DNA of 20,635 bases from an uncultured Sediminibacterium sp. (GCA_937907555.1 CALEST010000266.1:1-20635); one strand, 5' to 3'; counted from the stretch's first letter, positions 7,543 through 14,724 are shown. A program made the numbers and translations. Notes: generated by a model not told the origin, from the letters alone.

Positions 7543-8886
7543 ATGAAATACTTTATCTCTATTTTAAGTTGTTGGTTGGTTTTGGGGGCAAACGCTCAAA
7601 AAGCCTTAACAAAGCTTGAACCAATTCCAACAGCAGATACGGCGCTATTTCGAAAGGTTCAGGAAGCGACTTTCCAATATTTTTGGAACGGAGCGGAACC
7701 TAATAGTGGTTTAGCAAGAGAGCGGGTTCATTTAGATAATGTCTATCCACAGAACGATCAGAATGTAGTAACAAGTGGTGGAGGTGGCTTCGGAGTTATG
7801 GCTATTTTAGTTGGTATTGAAAGAGGCTTTATTACCAGAGCAGAAGGTGTTAAGCGTTTGGAGACGATCTTACATTTTTTGGAAACAGCGGATCGTTTTC
7901 ATGGAGTCTGGCCGCATTGGTGGGATGGCACAACCGGGAAAGTAAAACCATTCAGCAGATATGATGATGGCGGAGATCTGGTTGAAACATCATTTATGTT
8001 GCAAGGATTGTTATGTGTAAGACAGTATTTTAAAAATGGTAACAAACAAGAAAAATCATTAGCTGCCAGAGCTGATCAGCTTTGGAGAGAAGTTGATTTT
8101 AATTTTTATCGCAATGAGCAAAATGTCTTGTATTGGCATTGGAGTCCTAATTATGCCTGGAAAATGAATTTCCCGGTAAAAGGCTATAATGAATGTTTGA
8201 TCATGTACATTTTAGCGGCTTCTTCACCAACCAATCCTGTACCTAAAGAAGTATATCACGAAGGATGGGCCATGAATGGCAAAATCAAGGAAACAAAAAC
8301 ATCTTACTCTCTGTCTTTAGATTTAAAGCATCAAGGAAATCCACCAAATGGAGGGCCGCTGTTCTGGGCGCATTATTCTTATTTAGGACTTGATCCCAGG
8401 GGATTGAAAGATCAATATGCAAATTATTGGAATGAGACTGTAAATCAGGCAAAAATCAATTACTCATGGTGTGTAGAAAATAGTGGAAAATTTAAAGGGT
8501 ATGGTCCCAATAATTGGGGGCTTACCTCAAGTTATTCAGTAAAAGGTTATGCCGGACATGCTCCTAGTAAAGAACGTGATCTTGGGGTTATTTCACCAAC
8601 GGCAGCATTGTCTTCATTTCCTTATACTCCAAAAGAGTCTATGGCAGCAATGAAATATTGGTATAATGAATTAGGTAGCCAATTATGGGGTAAGTATGGA
8701 TTTTATGACGCTTTTAGTATACACCATAATTGGTTTCAACCTCGTTATCTTGCTATTGATCAAGGCCCAATTGTTGTGATGATGGAAAATTATCGTTCAG
8801 GTTTTATTTGGAAATTATTTATGAGTAGCCCCGATGTACAAGCAGGATTAAAAAAATTAGGATTTTCGAGTCCGTATTTAAAGTAG
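7543..8886 (+). CDS. GH144-like 'glycoamylase' family glycoside hydrolase, probable beta-1,2-glucanase
   Basis: This 447-residue secreted enzyme has a Sec signal peptide (about 1-19, ending 'LGANAQ') and no convincing lipobox, so it is probably periplasmic. It belongs to the (alpha/alpha)6-barrel glycoamylase family (Pfam PF10091), whose characterised members form CAZy GH144, including endo-beta-1,2-glucanase from Chitinophaga pinensis. The acidic cluster 'YDDGGDLVETS' supplies D141, D145 and E148, and 'KGYNECLIMYIL' supplies E217. From memory, the C. pinensis enzyme's important acids are D135, D139, E142 and E211. The spacing here is identical with an offset of 6. Further family signatures are 'WPHWWDG' and 'HHNWFQPRYLAIDQGPIVVMMENYRSG'. 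Endo versus sophorose-releasing exo activity cannot be decided. It begins 20 nt after a terminator and is followed after 4 nt by the EEP gene. Confidence 0.85.
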   Translation: MKYFISILSCWLVLGANAQKALTKLEPIPTADTALFRKVQEATFQYFWNGAEPNSGLARERVHLDNVYPQNDQNVVTSGGGGFGVMAILVGIERGFITRAEGVKRLETILHFLETADRFHGVWPHWWDGTTGKVKPFSRYDDGGDLVETSFMLQGLLCVRQYFKNGNKQEKSLAARADQLWREVDFNFYRNEQNVLYWHWSPNYAWKMNFPVKGYNECLIMYILAASSPTNPVPKEVYHEGWAMNGKIKETKTSYSLSLDLKHQGNPPNGGPLFWAHYSYLGLDPRGLKDQYANYWNETVNQAKINYSWCVENSGKFKGYGPNNWGLTSSYSVKGYAGHAPSKERDLGVISPTAALSSFPYTPKESMAAMKYWYNELGSQLWGKYGFYDAFSIHHNWFQPRYLAIDQGPIVVMMENYRSGFIWKLFMSSPDVQAGLKKLGFSSPYLK

Positions 8887-8890
8887 TTAT

Positions 8891-9733
8891 ATGAAACATT
8901 TTTGCTTCACTTTATTGGCTTGTTGTTATTTGTTGCAAATGCAAGCTCAAACAACAGTAAAAGCCATGTCATTTAATATTCGCTTGGATGCCGCTTCTGA
9001 TGGTGAAAACAGATGGGACCTCAGAAAAAGCCGGGTATCGGGTTTGATGCAATACTACGAGCCTGATTTTATTGGAGCCCAGGAAGTGTTGCATCATCAA
9101 CTTATGTATTTAGACAGCAGTTTGTCTAATTATAGTTTTATAGGTGTAGGAAGAGATGATGGAAAAACGCAAGGAGAGTATTCTTGTATCCTTTATAATA
9201 CAGATAAATACATACCTGTAAAACAGTCAACATTTTGGTTGGCACCCAAATCTGACTCTGTTTGTATGGGATGGGATGCTGTTTGCAATCGTGTGTGTAC
9301 TTATGGGTTGTTTAAGAATATTAAAACCAAGCAACTGGTATGGGTATTCAATACGCATTTTGATCATGTAGGCAAAACAGCTAGAATAGAATCAGCAAAA
9401 CTGATTTTGCAGAAAATTAAAAGTTTAAACACCAAAAATGATCCAGTGATCCTATTAGGTGATTTCAACTTAAGGCCAAACGAAGAACCTATCCAAAGAA
9501 TTGCCAGTGAAATGAATAATGCAAGAGAAATCAGTCAACTGGTTTATGGTAATATTGATACTTGGAATGCATTTAAGTTTTTATCAAAACCCAATGGGGG
9601 GATTGATTATATATTTGTAAATAAGCATCCTAAAATTAAAGTGGGTAAATTTGCAACCATTACTGATTCGTATGATATGAAATATCCTTCAGATCATTTT
9701 CCGGTAATGGCAACATTAACCATTTTAAAATAG
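8891..9733 (+). CDS. Secreted endonuclease/exonuclease/phosphatase (EEP) family phosphoesterase
   Basis: This 280-residue protein has a Sec signal peptide (about 1-20, 'LLQMQAQ') and a full EEP (DNase I-like) domain. The metal and catalytic residues are all visible: N29 in 'SFNIRLD', E65 in 'AQEVLHHQ', H156 in 'NTHFDHVG', D191/N193 in 'LLGDFNLRP', D239 in 'IDYIFV' and D268/H269 in 'SDHFPVMATL'. The fold cleaves phosphodiesters or phosphomonoesters in a Mg-dependent way, but the substrate cannot be read from the sequence. Both neighbours lie within 4 nt: GH144 upstream and an SGNH esterase downstream. A role in removing a phosphodiester-linked substituent (such as phosphoglycerol) from the glycan is therefore an attractive inference. 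Four cysteines (C125, C132, C136 and C99) suggest possible disulfides. Confidence 0.88.
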   Translation: MKHFCFTLLACCYLLQMQAQTTVKAMSFNIRLDAASDGENRWDLRKSRVSGLMQYYEPDFIGAQEVLHHQLMYLDSSLSNYSFIGVGRDDGKTQGEYSCILYNTDKYIPVKQSTFWLAPKSDSVCMGWDAVCNRVCTYGLFKNIKTKQLVWVFNTHFDHVGKTARIESAKLILQKIKSLNTKNDPVILLGDFNLRPNEEPIQRIASEMNNAREISQLVYGNIDTWNAFKFLSKPNGGIDYIFVNKHPKIKVGKFATITDSYDMKYPSDHFPVMATLTILK

Positions 9734-9737
9734 ATTA

Positions 9738-10397
9738 ATGAAATATTGTTATAGTATACTTGTTGTTAGTTGTTTATTTTGTTGTTGCCATATAGGTCAA
9801 GCACAGCCTTTTATAAAAGAAATCAATGCCTTTAAGTACCAAGATAGCCTGAGAATGCCACCCCAAAATGCCATTTTATTTGCAGGTAGTTCCACCTTTC
9901 GGCTCTGGCATAATATAAAAGATGATTTTAGGGGCTTTCCCATTATCAACAGAGGGTTCGGCGGATCCTCTTTAACAGATGTAATTCGATACACAGAAGA
10001 AATTCTATTTCCCTATCAGCCAAAGCAAGTGGTTATTTATTGCGGTGAAAATGACTTTGCCATTGATAATTTATTGCCGGTTGATAGTGTTGTCAATCGC
10101 TTTACAACATTGTTTGGGTTGATTAGAAAACGTTTGCCATCCACACATATCAGTTTTGTAAGCATGAAGCCAAGTCCTTCCAGGTGGCAATTAAAGGAAA
10201 AAATGCAGCAGGCAAATAGAACGATCAATGAATTCCTGGAGCGGCAGGATAATACCTCCTATATAGATGTCTGGGAAGCCATGTTGAATGAATCGGGCTT
10301 ACCTAGGCCAGAAATTTTTTTGAAGGACAGTTTGCACATGAATGGGTTGGGTTATATTATCTGGAAACATAAGATATTGCCGAAATTGTTAAATTAA
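9738..10397 (+). CDS. Secreted SGNH/GDSL-family hydrolase (putative esterase)
   Basis: This 219-residue protein has a Sec signal (about 1-23, ending 'GQAQ') unusually rich in cysteine (C4, C12, C15-17). All four SGNH blocks are present: the nucleophile Ser in 'LFAGSSTFRLW' (S52 by alignment to GDS), Gly in 'NRGFGGSSL', Asn105 in 'YCGENDFA' and Asp197/His200 in 'LKDSLHMNG'. Members of this group deacylate carbohydrates or other small esters. It is the last gene of a block with 4-nt spacings after GH144 and EEP genes, so it probably removes an acyl group (acetyl or succinyl) from the same glycan. That substrate is inferred. The gene ends 52 nt before the Crp/Fnr regulator. Confidence 0.85.
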   Translation: MKYCYSILVVSCLFCCCHIGQAQPFIKEINAFKYQDSLRMPPQNAILFAGSSTFRLWHNIKDDFRGFPIINRGFGGSSLTDVIRYTEEILFPYQPKQVVIYCGENDFAIDNLLPVDSVVNRFTTLFGLIRKRLPSTHISFVSMKPSPSRWQLKEKMQQANRTINEFLERQDNTSYIDVWEAMLNESGLPRPEIFLKDSLHMNGLGYIIWKHKILPKLLN

Positions 10398-10400
10398 TAC

Positions 10401-10422
10401 TTAAAATTATTAGTAATTTTAA
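10401..10422. promoter_or_regulatory. Perfect 9-bp inverted repeat upstream of the Crp/Fnr gene
   Basis: Arms TTAAAATTA (10401-10409) and TAATTTTAA (10414-10422) are separated by TTAG, giving a perfect dyad with a 4-nt spacer. It lies 28 nt before the start codon of the Crp/Fnr gene. The N4 spacing is that of Crp/Fnr operators, so autoregulation is possible. It could equally be a weak AT-only hairpin at the end of the preceding operon. Confidence 0.35.
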
Positions 10423-10449
10423 TGTAATCCTAATCAAGAACCATTTATC

Positions 10450-11043
10450 ATGCTAATTGATACAGATACATTGCTTGCCTATGGAGCCACTCCTAAGAAA
10501 TGGCGTAAAGGTGAACTGATCTTTGCTCAGGAAAACGAAGCAAGGTACTTTCATCAGATTGATGAAGGGTCAGTTAAAATGACCAGTTTAACGAATGACG
10601 GTAAAGAATTTATTCAAGGTGTTTTTCATGAAGGCCATAGTTTTGGGGAACCTGCTTTATGGTTACAAAAACCCTATCCTGCTAGTGCATATGCCATTAC
10701 GGATTCTTTGGTTTACAGGTTGTCAAGAGATAAATTTTTACATTTATTAGACGATCATCCTCCATTGTTTAAGCGTTTATTTGCGATCTTTGCAGAAAGA
10801 CTTTACTGTAAAACGCTAACTGCTAATATATTGGTGAATAATTCGCCAGAAGAAAAGTTAATGGCTTTTTTAGTTAAAATTAAGAACGAGGAAAAATTAA
10901 ATGAACAAGGATTGGTTCCCTTTACCAGGCAACAGCTTGCAGACTTTACGGGTTTAAGGGTAGAAACGGTTATACGAACTTTATCAAAACTATCTGAAAG
11001 TAATAAGGTGAAGATTATCGATCATAAATTGTATTTCAAATGA
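10450..11043 (+). CDS. Crp/Fnr-family transcriptional regulator
   Basis: This 197-residue protein has an N-terminal cNMP-binding-like beta-roll (about 15-105, including 'KGELIFAQENEARYFHQIDEGSVKM' and 'GHSFGEPALWLQ'), a dimerisation helix, and a C-terminal winged helix (about 157-196, 'TRQQLADFTGLRVETVIRTLSKL'). The phosphate-binding loop of true CRP is not well kept, and the N-terminal cysteine cluster of FNR is absent (the only Cys is 120). It is therefore neither a clear cAMP sensor nor a 4Fe-4S sensor; a DNR-like haem or NO sensor is possible. Its stop overlaps the start of the next membrane-protein gene (ATGA). Two nearly identical Crp/Fnr-type dyads lie upstream of the FAS1 gene and the nos operon, so it is a good candidate regulator of nitrous oxide respiration. 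Confidence 0.9.
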   Translation: MLIDTDTLLAYGATPKKWRKGELIFAQENEARYFHQIDEGSVKMTSLTNDGKEFIQGVFHEGHSFGEPALWLQKPYPASAYAITDSLVYRLSRDKFLHLLDDHPPLFKRLFAIFAERLYCKTLTANILVNNSPEEKLMAFLVKIKNEEKLNEQGLVPFTRQQLADFTGLRVETVIRTLSKLSESNKVKIIDHKLYFK

Positions 11044-12245
11044 ATCCAAAACGCTTATTATCACTAGGGTTGCTCAGTTTGGTTGTTGTTGCATTGCTTG
11101 GTGTTATTATGCGCTATAAAATTGGATTTTCTTTGCCCATTGTAAATCAGAAACATTTGCAGCTTGCGCATTCTGGTTTTGCTTTTTCGGGTTTAATTAC
11201 GCATTTCCTTTTAACTTTTATACTGATTGTAATTAAAGATTCACTGAAGTCCAGTCAACTTAAGTTTCTAACTCAAACCATTCAATCCAATTTATTATTT
11301 TCTTATATAGCCTGTATGGCATTTATCTGGCAAGGTTTTGGTTTGATTGCCGTAGTTGCACAGTTGATAAGTTTTATTTCCGTTTTACTTTTCGTTGTTT
11401 TGGGTTTGTTTAATTGGACTACCATTAAGAGTCCAACCATACGCTGGTTTAAAATGGGAGGAGTATTATTTCTGTTTTCAATGATTGCTCATATATGGCT
11501 GATTAAAATGTGGCTCACCGGAAGTATGACGCAACACAATTATCTGGCAGCCACTTACTGGTTTTTACACTTCCAGTATAATGGTTGGTTTTTCTTTGGT
11601 TGTATGGGATTGTTAGTCAATTGGATGCATCAGCACCAATTGGTTTTTGCAAATCAGAATGCCTTTTTCAAATCTTTTGCCATTAGTGTTATTCCTGCAT
11701 ATGGATTATCTGTATTGTGGCTGAAACTGCCAGTCTGGATTTATACACTGGTAGTTTTGTCTGCGCTTGCACAATTTGTTGGACTTATTTACTTAATCAG
11801 ACAATTTTTAACTGCAGGATTTAAAAAAATGGCAATTCAAAAACCGGTATTGTTTTTTGTGGGATTATTATCTATGTTAGCCCTGATGATTAAAATAGCA
11901 TTACAGGCAGGATCCACCATACCAAGTATCAGTAAACTGGCTTTTGGATTCAGACCCATTGTAATAGCTTATTTACACCTGGTATTGTTGGCTTTCACTC
12001 TGTTATTTTTACTCGCTTATTTAATAGATCAACCCTATTTTACTTTAAACAGGAAGTCAGCTCAGGCAATCAGATTCTTTGCTGTCATGGTTTTTCTGAA
12101 TGAGTTTTTTCTTGGTATTCAGGGCATTGCCTCTTTGAGTTATACAGTGATTCCATTCATTAATGAAATTTTATTGCTGGTTGCTTTATTACTATTGCTT
12201 TCTGCGATAGGGTTTATGCGATATTTATCGCCTAAAACAGCCTGA
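11040..12245 (+). CDS. 12-TM integral membrane protein, possibly haem-copper-oxidase/NnrS-like
   Basis: This 401-residue protein is very hydrophobic, with about twelve predicted membrane helices. Several histidines lie in or near helices: 'KHLQLAHSGFAF' and 'LITHFLL' (helix 2), 'MIAHIWL' (helix 5), 'YWFLHFQYNGWFFFG' (helix 6), 'WMHQHQ' after it, and 'YLHLVLLAF' (helix 10). Helix number and the histidines in helices 2, 6 and 10 recall haem-copper oxidase subunit I or the haem-copper protein NnrS of denitrifiers. However, a full set of metal ligands (such as the double His of helix 10) is not seen, so the assignment is tentative. It overlaps the Crp/Fnr gene by 4 nt (ATGA), so the two are translationally coupled and probably work together. 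The FAS1 gene follows after 64 nt, with its own putative operator. Confidence 0.6.
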   Translation: MNPKRLLSLGLLSLVVVALLGVIMRYKIGFSLPIVNQKHLQLAHSGFAFSGLITHFLLTFILIVIKDSLKSSQLKFLTQTIQSNLLFSYIACMAFIWQGFGLIAVVAQLISFISVLLFVVLGLFNWTTIKSPTIRWFKMGGVLFLFSMIAHIWLIKMWLTGSMTQHNYLAATYWFLHFQYNGWFFFGCMGLLVNWMHQHQLVFANQNAFFKSFAISVIPAYGLSVLWLKLPVWIYTLVVLSALAQFVGLIYLIRQFLTAGFKKMAIQKPVLFFVGLLSMLALMIKIALQAGSTIPSISKLAFGFRPIVIAYLHLVLLAFTLLFLLAYLIDQPYFTLNRKSAQAIRFFAVMVFLNEFFLGIQGIASLSYTVIPFINEILLLVALLLLLSAIGFMRYLSPKTA

Positions 12246-12248
12246 TTG

Positions 12249-12265
12249 TTGTGATTGTAATCATA
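12249..12265. promoter_or_regulatory. Putative Crp/Fnr operator upstream of the FAS1 gene
   Basis: TTGTGATTGTAATCATA contains a TGAT-N4-ATCA dyad, the core of an FNR-type box. Its centre lies 52.5 nt upstream of the FAS1 ATG. Thirteen of 17 bases match the dyad before the nos operon (19558-19574), and all four differences are transitions. An imperfect Bacteroidota -7 motif (TATCATTTG, one base too long in the spacer) follows at 12277-12285. Confidence 0.6.
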
Positions 12266-12309
12266 AAAAAAAACTATATCATTTGTGACCTTTAAACAAA
12301 TAAATTTTA

Positions 12310-12867
12310 ATGGTCATGAAAACAAAATCGATTCTCTATTCTTGCTTATTTCTTTTATTTGGCGCCAGTTGCGCAAGTGAAAACGCTGAAGCTCCTGCTG
12401 AAGCTTCCAGCTCAGAACAAACCTCTGTAGGACAATCCGGTGTTAAGGATGAAACATCCAGTCCTAATATTGTTCAGGTAGCAGTTGGAAGTAAAGACCA
12501 CAGTACACTTGTAGCTGCGGTAAAAGCTGCCAGTCTGGTGGATGCCCTTAGTAATGCAGGACCATTTACTGTGTTTGCACCAACAAATGCTGCATTTGAC
12601 AAATTACCTGCCGGAACAGTTGAAGGACTTTTAAAGCCAGAAAAAAAGGCTGATTTAAAAAATATCCTGGAGTACCACACTTATGTTGGGGTTTTAAAAG
12701 CAGAATATATGCAGGATGGTCAGGAATTTGAACAGGTAAATGGGGGCAAAGTAAAAATTACAAAAAACGGTGATAAGGTTTTGGTAAATGGTTCTGAAAT
12801 TGTTGCCTCAATTGTTACTTCAAATGGAATTATTCACGTTATTAATGACGTTTTATTACCTAAATAA
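12310..12867 (+). CDS. FAS1 (fasciclin) domain lipoprotein
   Basis: This 185-residue protein has a lipobox at 'FGASC' (Cys 21), followed by a 30-residue Ala/Ser/Glu-rich linker. A single FAS1 domain covers about 54-183: 'HSTLVAAVKAASLVDALSNAG', 'PFTVFAPTNAAFDKLP' (H1 motif), 'EYHTYVG' (YH motif) and 'NGIIHVINDVLLP' (H2 motif). FAS1 domains mediate adhesion or protein-protein contacts; no enzymatic role is known. ATG 12316 is an alternative start that gives the usual MKTK signal n-region. The gene is preceded by a dyad nearly identical to that before the nos operon and converges on that operon's last gene with no gap (stop at 12867, the other stop at 12868). A role around nitrous oxide or nitric oxide metabolism is inferred from this context only. 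Confidence 0.9.
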   Translation: MVMKTKSILYSCLFLLFGASCASENAEAPAEASSSEQTSVGQSGVKDETSSPNIVQVAVGSKDHSTLVAAVKAASLVDALSNAGPFTVFAPTNAAFDKLPAGTVEGLLKPEKKADLKNILEYHTYVGVLKAEYMQDGQEFEQVNGGKVKITKNGDKVLVNGSEIVASIVTSNGIIHVINDVLLPK

Positions 12868-13239
12868 TTAACTGAACATTTTTATTTGCATTACAGTGGC
12901 AATACTGGTTGCACGTTGTTTAGCCAATTCAGCTTTTTCTCCTTCAAATAATTGATCCACTGTTTCCGTAAATAGAATTAACCATTTTTGAAAATGCTCC
13001 ATCTTCATGGGGCATTTTTTATGAATATCCTTGTGTTTGGCCATGGGGTTTCCGTCGTAACCTCCCGTAAAGAATAGTATATTTTCCCAGAAATCATACA
13101 TGACTGGTAAGTGTTGCTCCCAATTAACCGGAACAATTTCAGTAAAGAAAAATGCAATCGAAGGTTCATTCAGAACCTTTTCATAAAAACTATTGACTAG
13201 TTTTTCAATATCCCCTCTATTGGTAATATCTGTTTTCAT
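12868..13239 (-). CDS. Group III truncated hemoglobin
   Basis: This 123-residue single-domain globin has the expected length for a truncated (2-on-2) hemoglobin. The proximal haem ligand is H82 in 'MKMEHFQKWLILF', with the aromatic 'FY' of helix B at 18-19 and 'MYDFWENILFFTGGYDGNP' before the E-F region. The HFxxWL pattern and the lack of the glycine motifs of groups I and II point to group III (the Campylobacter Ctb type), which binds O2 and NO tightly. It begins 11 nt after nosY and so is probably the last gene of the nos operon. It may protect the operon's copper enzymes from NO, or buffer O2; that role is inferred. Its stop codon abuts that of the convergent FAS1 gene. Confidence 0.9.
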   Translation of the reverse strand: MKTDITNRGDIEKLVNSFYEKVLNEPSIAFFFTEIVPVNWEQHLPVMYDFWENILFFTGGYDGNPMAKHKDIHKKCPMKMEHFQKWLILFTETVDQLFEGEKAELAKQRATSIATVMQIKMFS

Positions 13240-13250
13240 TTTTAATAATT

Positions 13251-14018
13251 TTAGAGGTCTTTTTGATTAAATTTTTTCAATGAAATAATCAATGGTATTA
13301 CAATCCATCCCAGCAAAAGCATAAACGAAATTATCATGCCCTTGGTGTTACCAAAGAATTCATTAAATATGGCACCTGTATATCCTAACAATGCTGCTGA
13401 ATCTAATTGCAGCAACATTAAAATTCTGGATAGGTCAATGGGGCTCAATGCTGTTAGCGCAACCATTGGTTTTTCAATAGGGTAGTCTGAAAATTGAAAC
13501 ATTAGAAACAAAAGAATGCCATCAAAAAGTAAGGCAAAATAAATCCAAAGTATGATGGTAAGACCAATGCCTTTTGCCTTGTCCTTATAAATGATAGTGC
13601 AAAGCATCGCCAGTGCAACAAAAATGACAGTTATGATAATACCAATGGCTAACATTAGTATTGACTGGTTAAGATCACTGTAAATTATTAATGGAATTCC
13701 CGCCCCTAAGATGAATGCGATTACCATACTGCCAGCTAAACCTCCAAACAAGCTAAGCCAGATGTCTTTTCTTTTAATAGGGTGACTAATCAGTAACTCT
13801 ATGAATTCTGCGCTATTGTAAATGTAAATGGCAGCAAATAAGATAGAAACCAAGGGGACCGTAAGTAAAATAAGATTTAGTAATGTCAATATACCCTTTG
13901 CACTACTGTCCTCGAGTGTAAAAGATGACCAGCCAATAACAGCAAGCATAATTGTATAGGCAATCACAAACTTGTTTTTCAGAATATCCAATAAGATATA
14001 TTTCAGAATTCTATTCAT
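13251..14018 (-). CDS. nosY: NosY-like ABC-2 permease for nitrous oxide reductase maturation
   Basis: This 255-residue membrane protein has about six helices. It starts with 'MNRILKYILLDILKNKFVIAYT' and has the conserved 'LISHPIKRKDIWLSLFGG' cytoplasmic loop and the NosY signature region 'ALSPIDLSRILMLLQLDSAALLGYTGA'. With NosF it forms the transporter that acts with periplasmic NosD in assembling the CuZ sulfide-bridged copper centre of NosZ. The start codon overlaps the nosF stop by 8 nt, as expected for a stoichiometric ABC pair. The hemoglobin gene follows after 11 nt. Confidence 0.92.
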   Translation of the reverse strand: MNRILKYILLDILKNKFVIAYTIMLAVIGWSSFTLEDSSAKGILTLLNLILLTVPLVSILFAAIYIYNSAEFIELLISHPIKRKDIWLSLFGGLAGSMVIAFILGAGIPLIIYSDLNQSILMLAIGIIITVIFVALAMLCTIIYKDKAKGIGLTIILWIYFALLFDGILLFLMFQFSDYPIEKPMVALTALSPIDLSRILMLLQLDSAALLGYTGAIFNEFFGNTKGMIISFMLLLGWIVIPLIISLKKFNQKDL

Positions 14019-14724
14019 TTGTTTTGCTTTTTAAAATTCTAAGAATGGCTTCTGATATATTAGTAGTTCCTGTAGACGTTTTCAATTTGTCAACAGATTG
14101 ATGGAAAGCAACTTTTCCTTCCTGCATGAAAATGATTTCTGAGACCATATTGTCTAATTCACTAAGCAGGTGAGAAGTGATGATGATTAATTTGCCATTG
14201 TTTCTTTCCGCAATAATTTTTTCTTTTAGTATTTCAGCGGAAATAGGATCCAGACCCGCAGTAGGTTCATCCAGTATTAGTATGGGAGGATTGAACATAA
14301 AAGCCAGTACAGCGCTTACTTTTTGAGTAGTGCCACCGCTCAGCGTTCCCATCTTTTTATCGAGGAGTGCATCCATTCCAAATGACTGATACAGCGATAA
14401 GTCCAGATTTTCACTGGTATTTCTGATGGATTGAACCATTTCAATTATCTGGCCAATTGTCATGTTTTGAGGATAGCGGCCAATTTGGGGCATATATCCA
14501 ATCATCTTCTTATATGCAATTCCCTTGGTGATTAGTTGACCATTTATACTTACTTCCCCTTTGTCGGCCATCACCATACTTAGAATAATTTTAATTAGTG
14601 TGGTTTTTCCACATCCATTGGGTCCAATCAGTGCAATACACTGGCCTCTGTTTAAATTAAGATCAATTCCTCTTAATACAGATAATTTGCCAAATGATTT
14701 TGATATGTCTTTTATGTCTATCAT
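14011..14724 (-). CDS. nosF: NosF-like ABC transporter ATPase for nitrous oxide reductase maturation
   Basis: This 237-residue cytoplasmic ATPase contains Walker A 'GPNGCGKTT' (34-42), the Q-loop region 'IGYMPQ', the signature 'LSGGTTQK' (128-135), Walker B 'ILILDEPTAGLDP' (148-160) and the switch 'ITSHLLSELDNM'. It pairs with the NosY permease and the NosD beta-helix protein to supply sulfur or otherwise assemble the copper centre of NosZ. The gene overlaps nosD upstream by ATGA and nosY downstream by 8 nt, so all three are translationally coupled. Confidence 0.94.
   Translation of the reverse strand: MIDIKDISKSFGKLSVLRGIDLNLNRGQCIALIGPNGCGKTTLIKIILSMVMADKGEVSINGQLITKGIAYKKMIGYMPQIGRYPQNMTIGQIIEMVQSIRNTSENLDLSLYQSFGMDALLDKKMGTLSGGTTQKVSAVLAFMFNPPILILDEPTAGLDPISAEILKEKIIAERNNGKLIIITSHLLSELDNMVSEIIFMQEGKVAFHQSVDKLKTSTGTTNISEAILRILKSKTNE

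Noticed and set aside
7543..7600. Possible lipobox around Cys10 of the GH144 protein
   Set aside because: The hydrophobic stretch before Cys10 is too short for a lipoprotein signal, and a normal signal peptidase I site ('GANAQ') follows.
8891..9733. EEP protein considered as a secreted nuclease
   Set aside because: The fold allows it, but the operon context is carbohydrate degradation, so nuclease is not the first choice. It is not excluded.
12836..12851. Near-palindrome ACGTTATTAATGACGT at the end of the FAS1 coding region, followed by TTTT
   Set aside because: Only six weak pairs including a G-T wobble, and it codes for the conserved FAS1 'HVIND' motif, so it is not convincing as a terminator.
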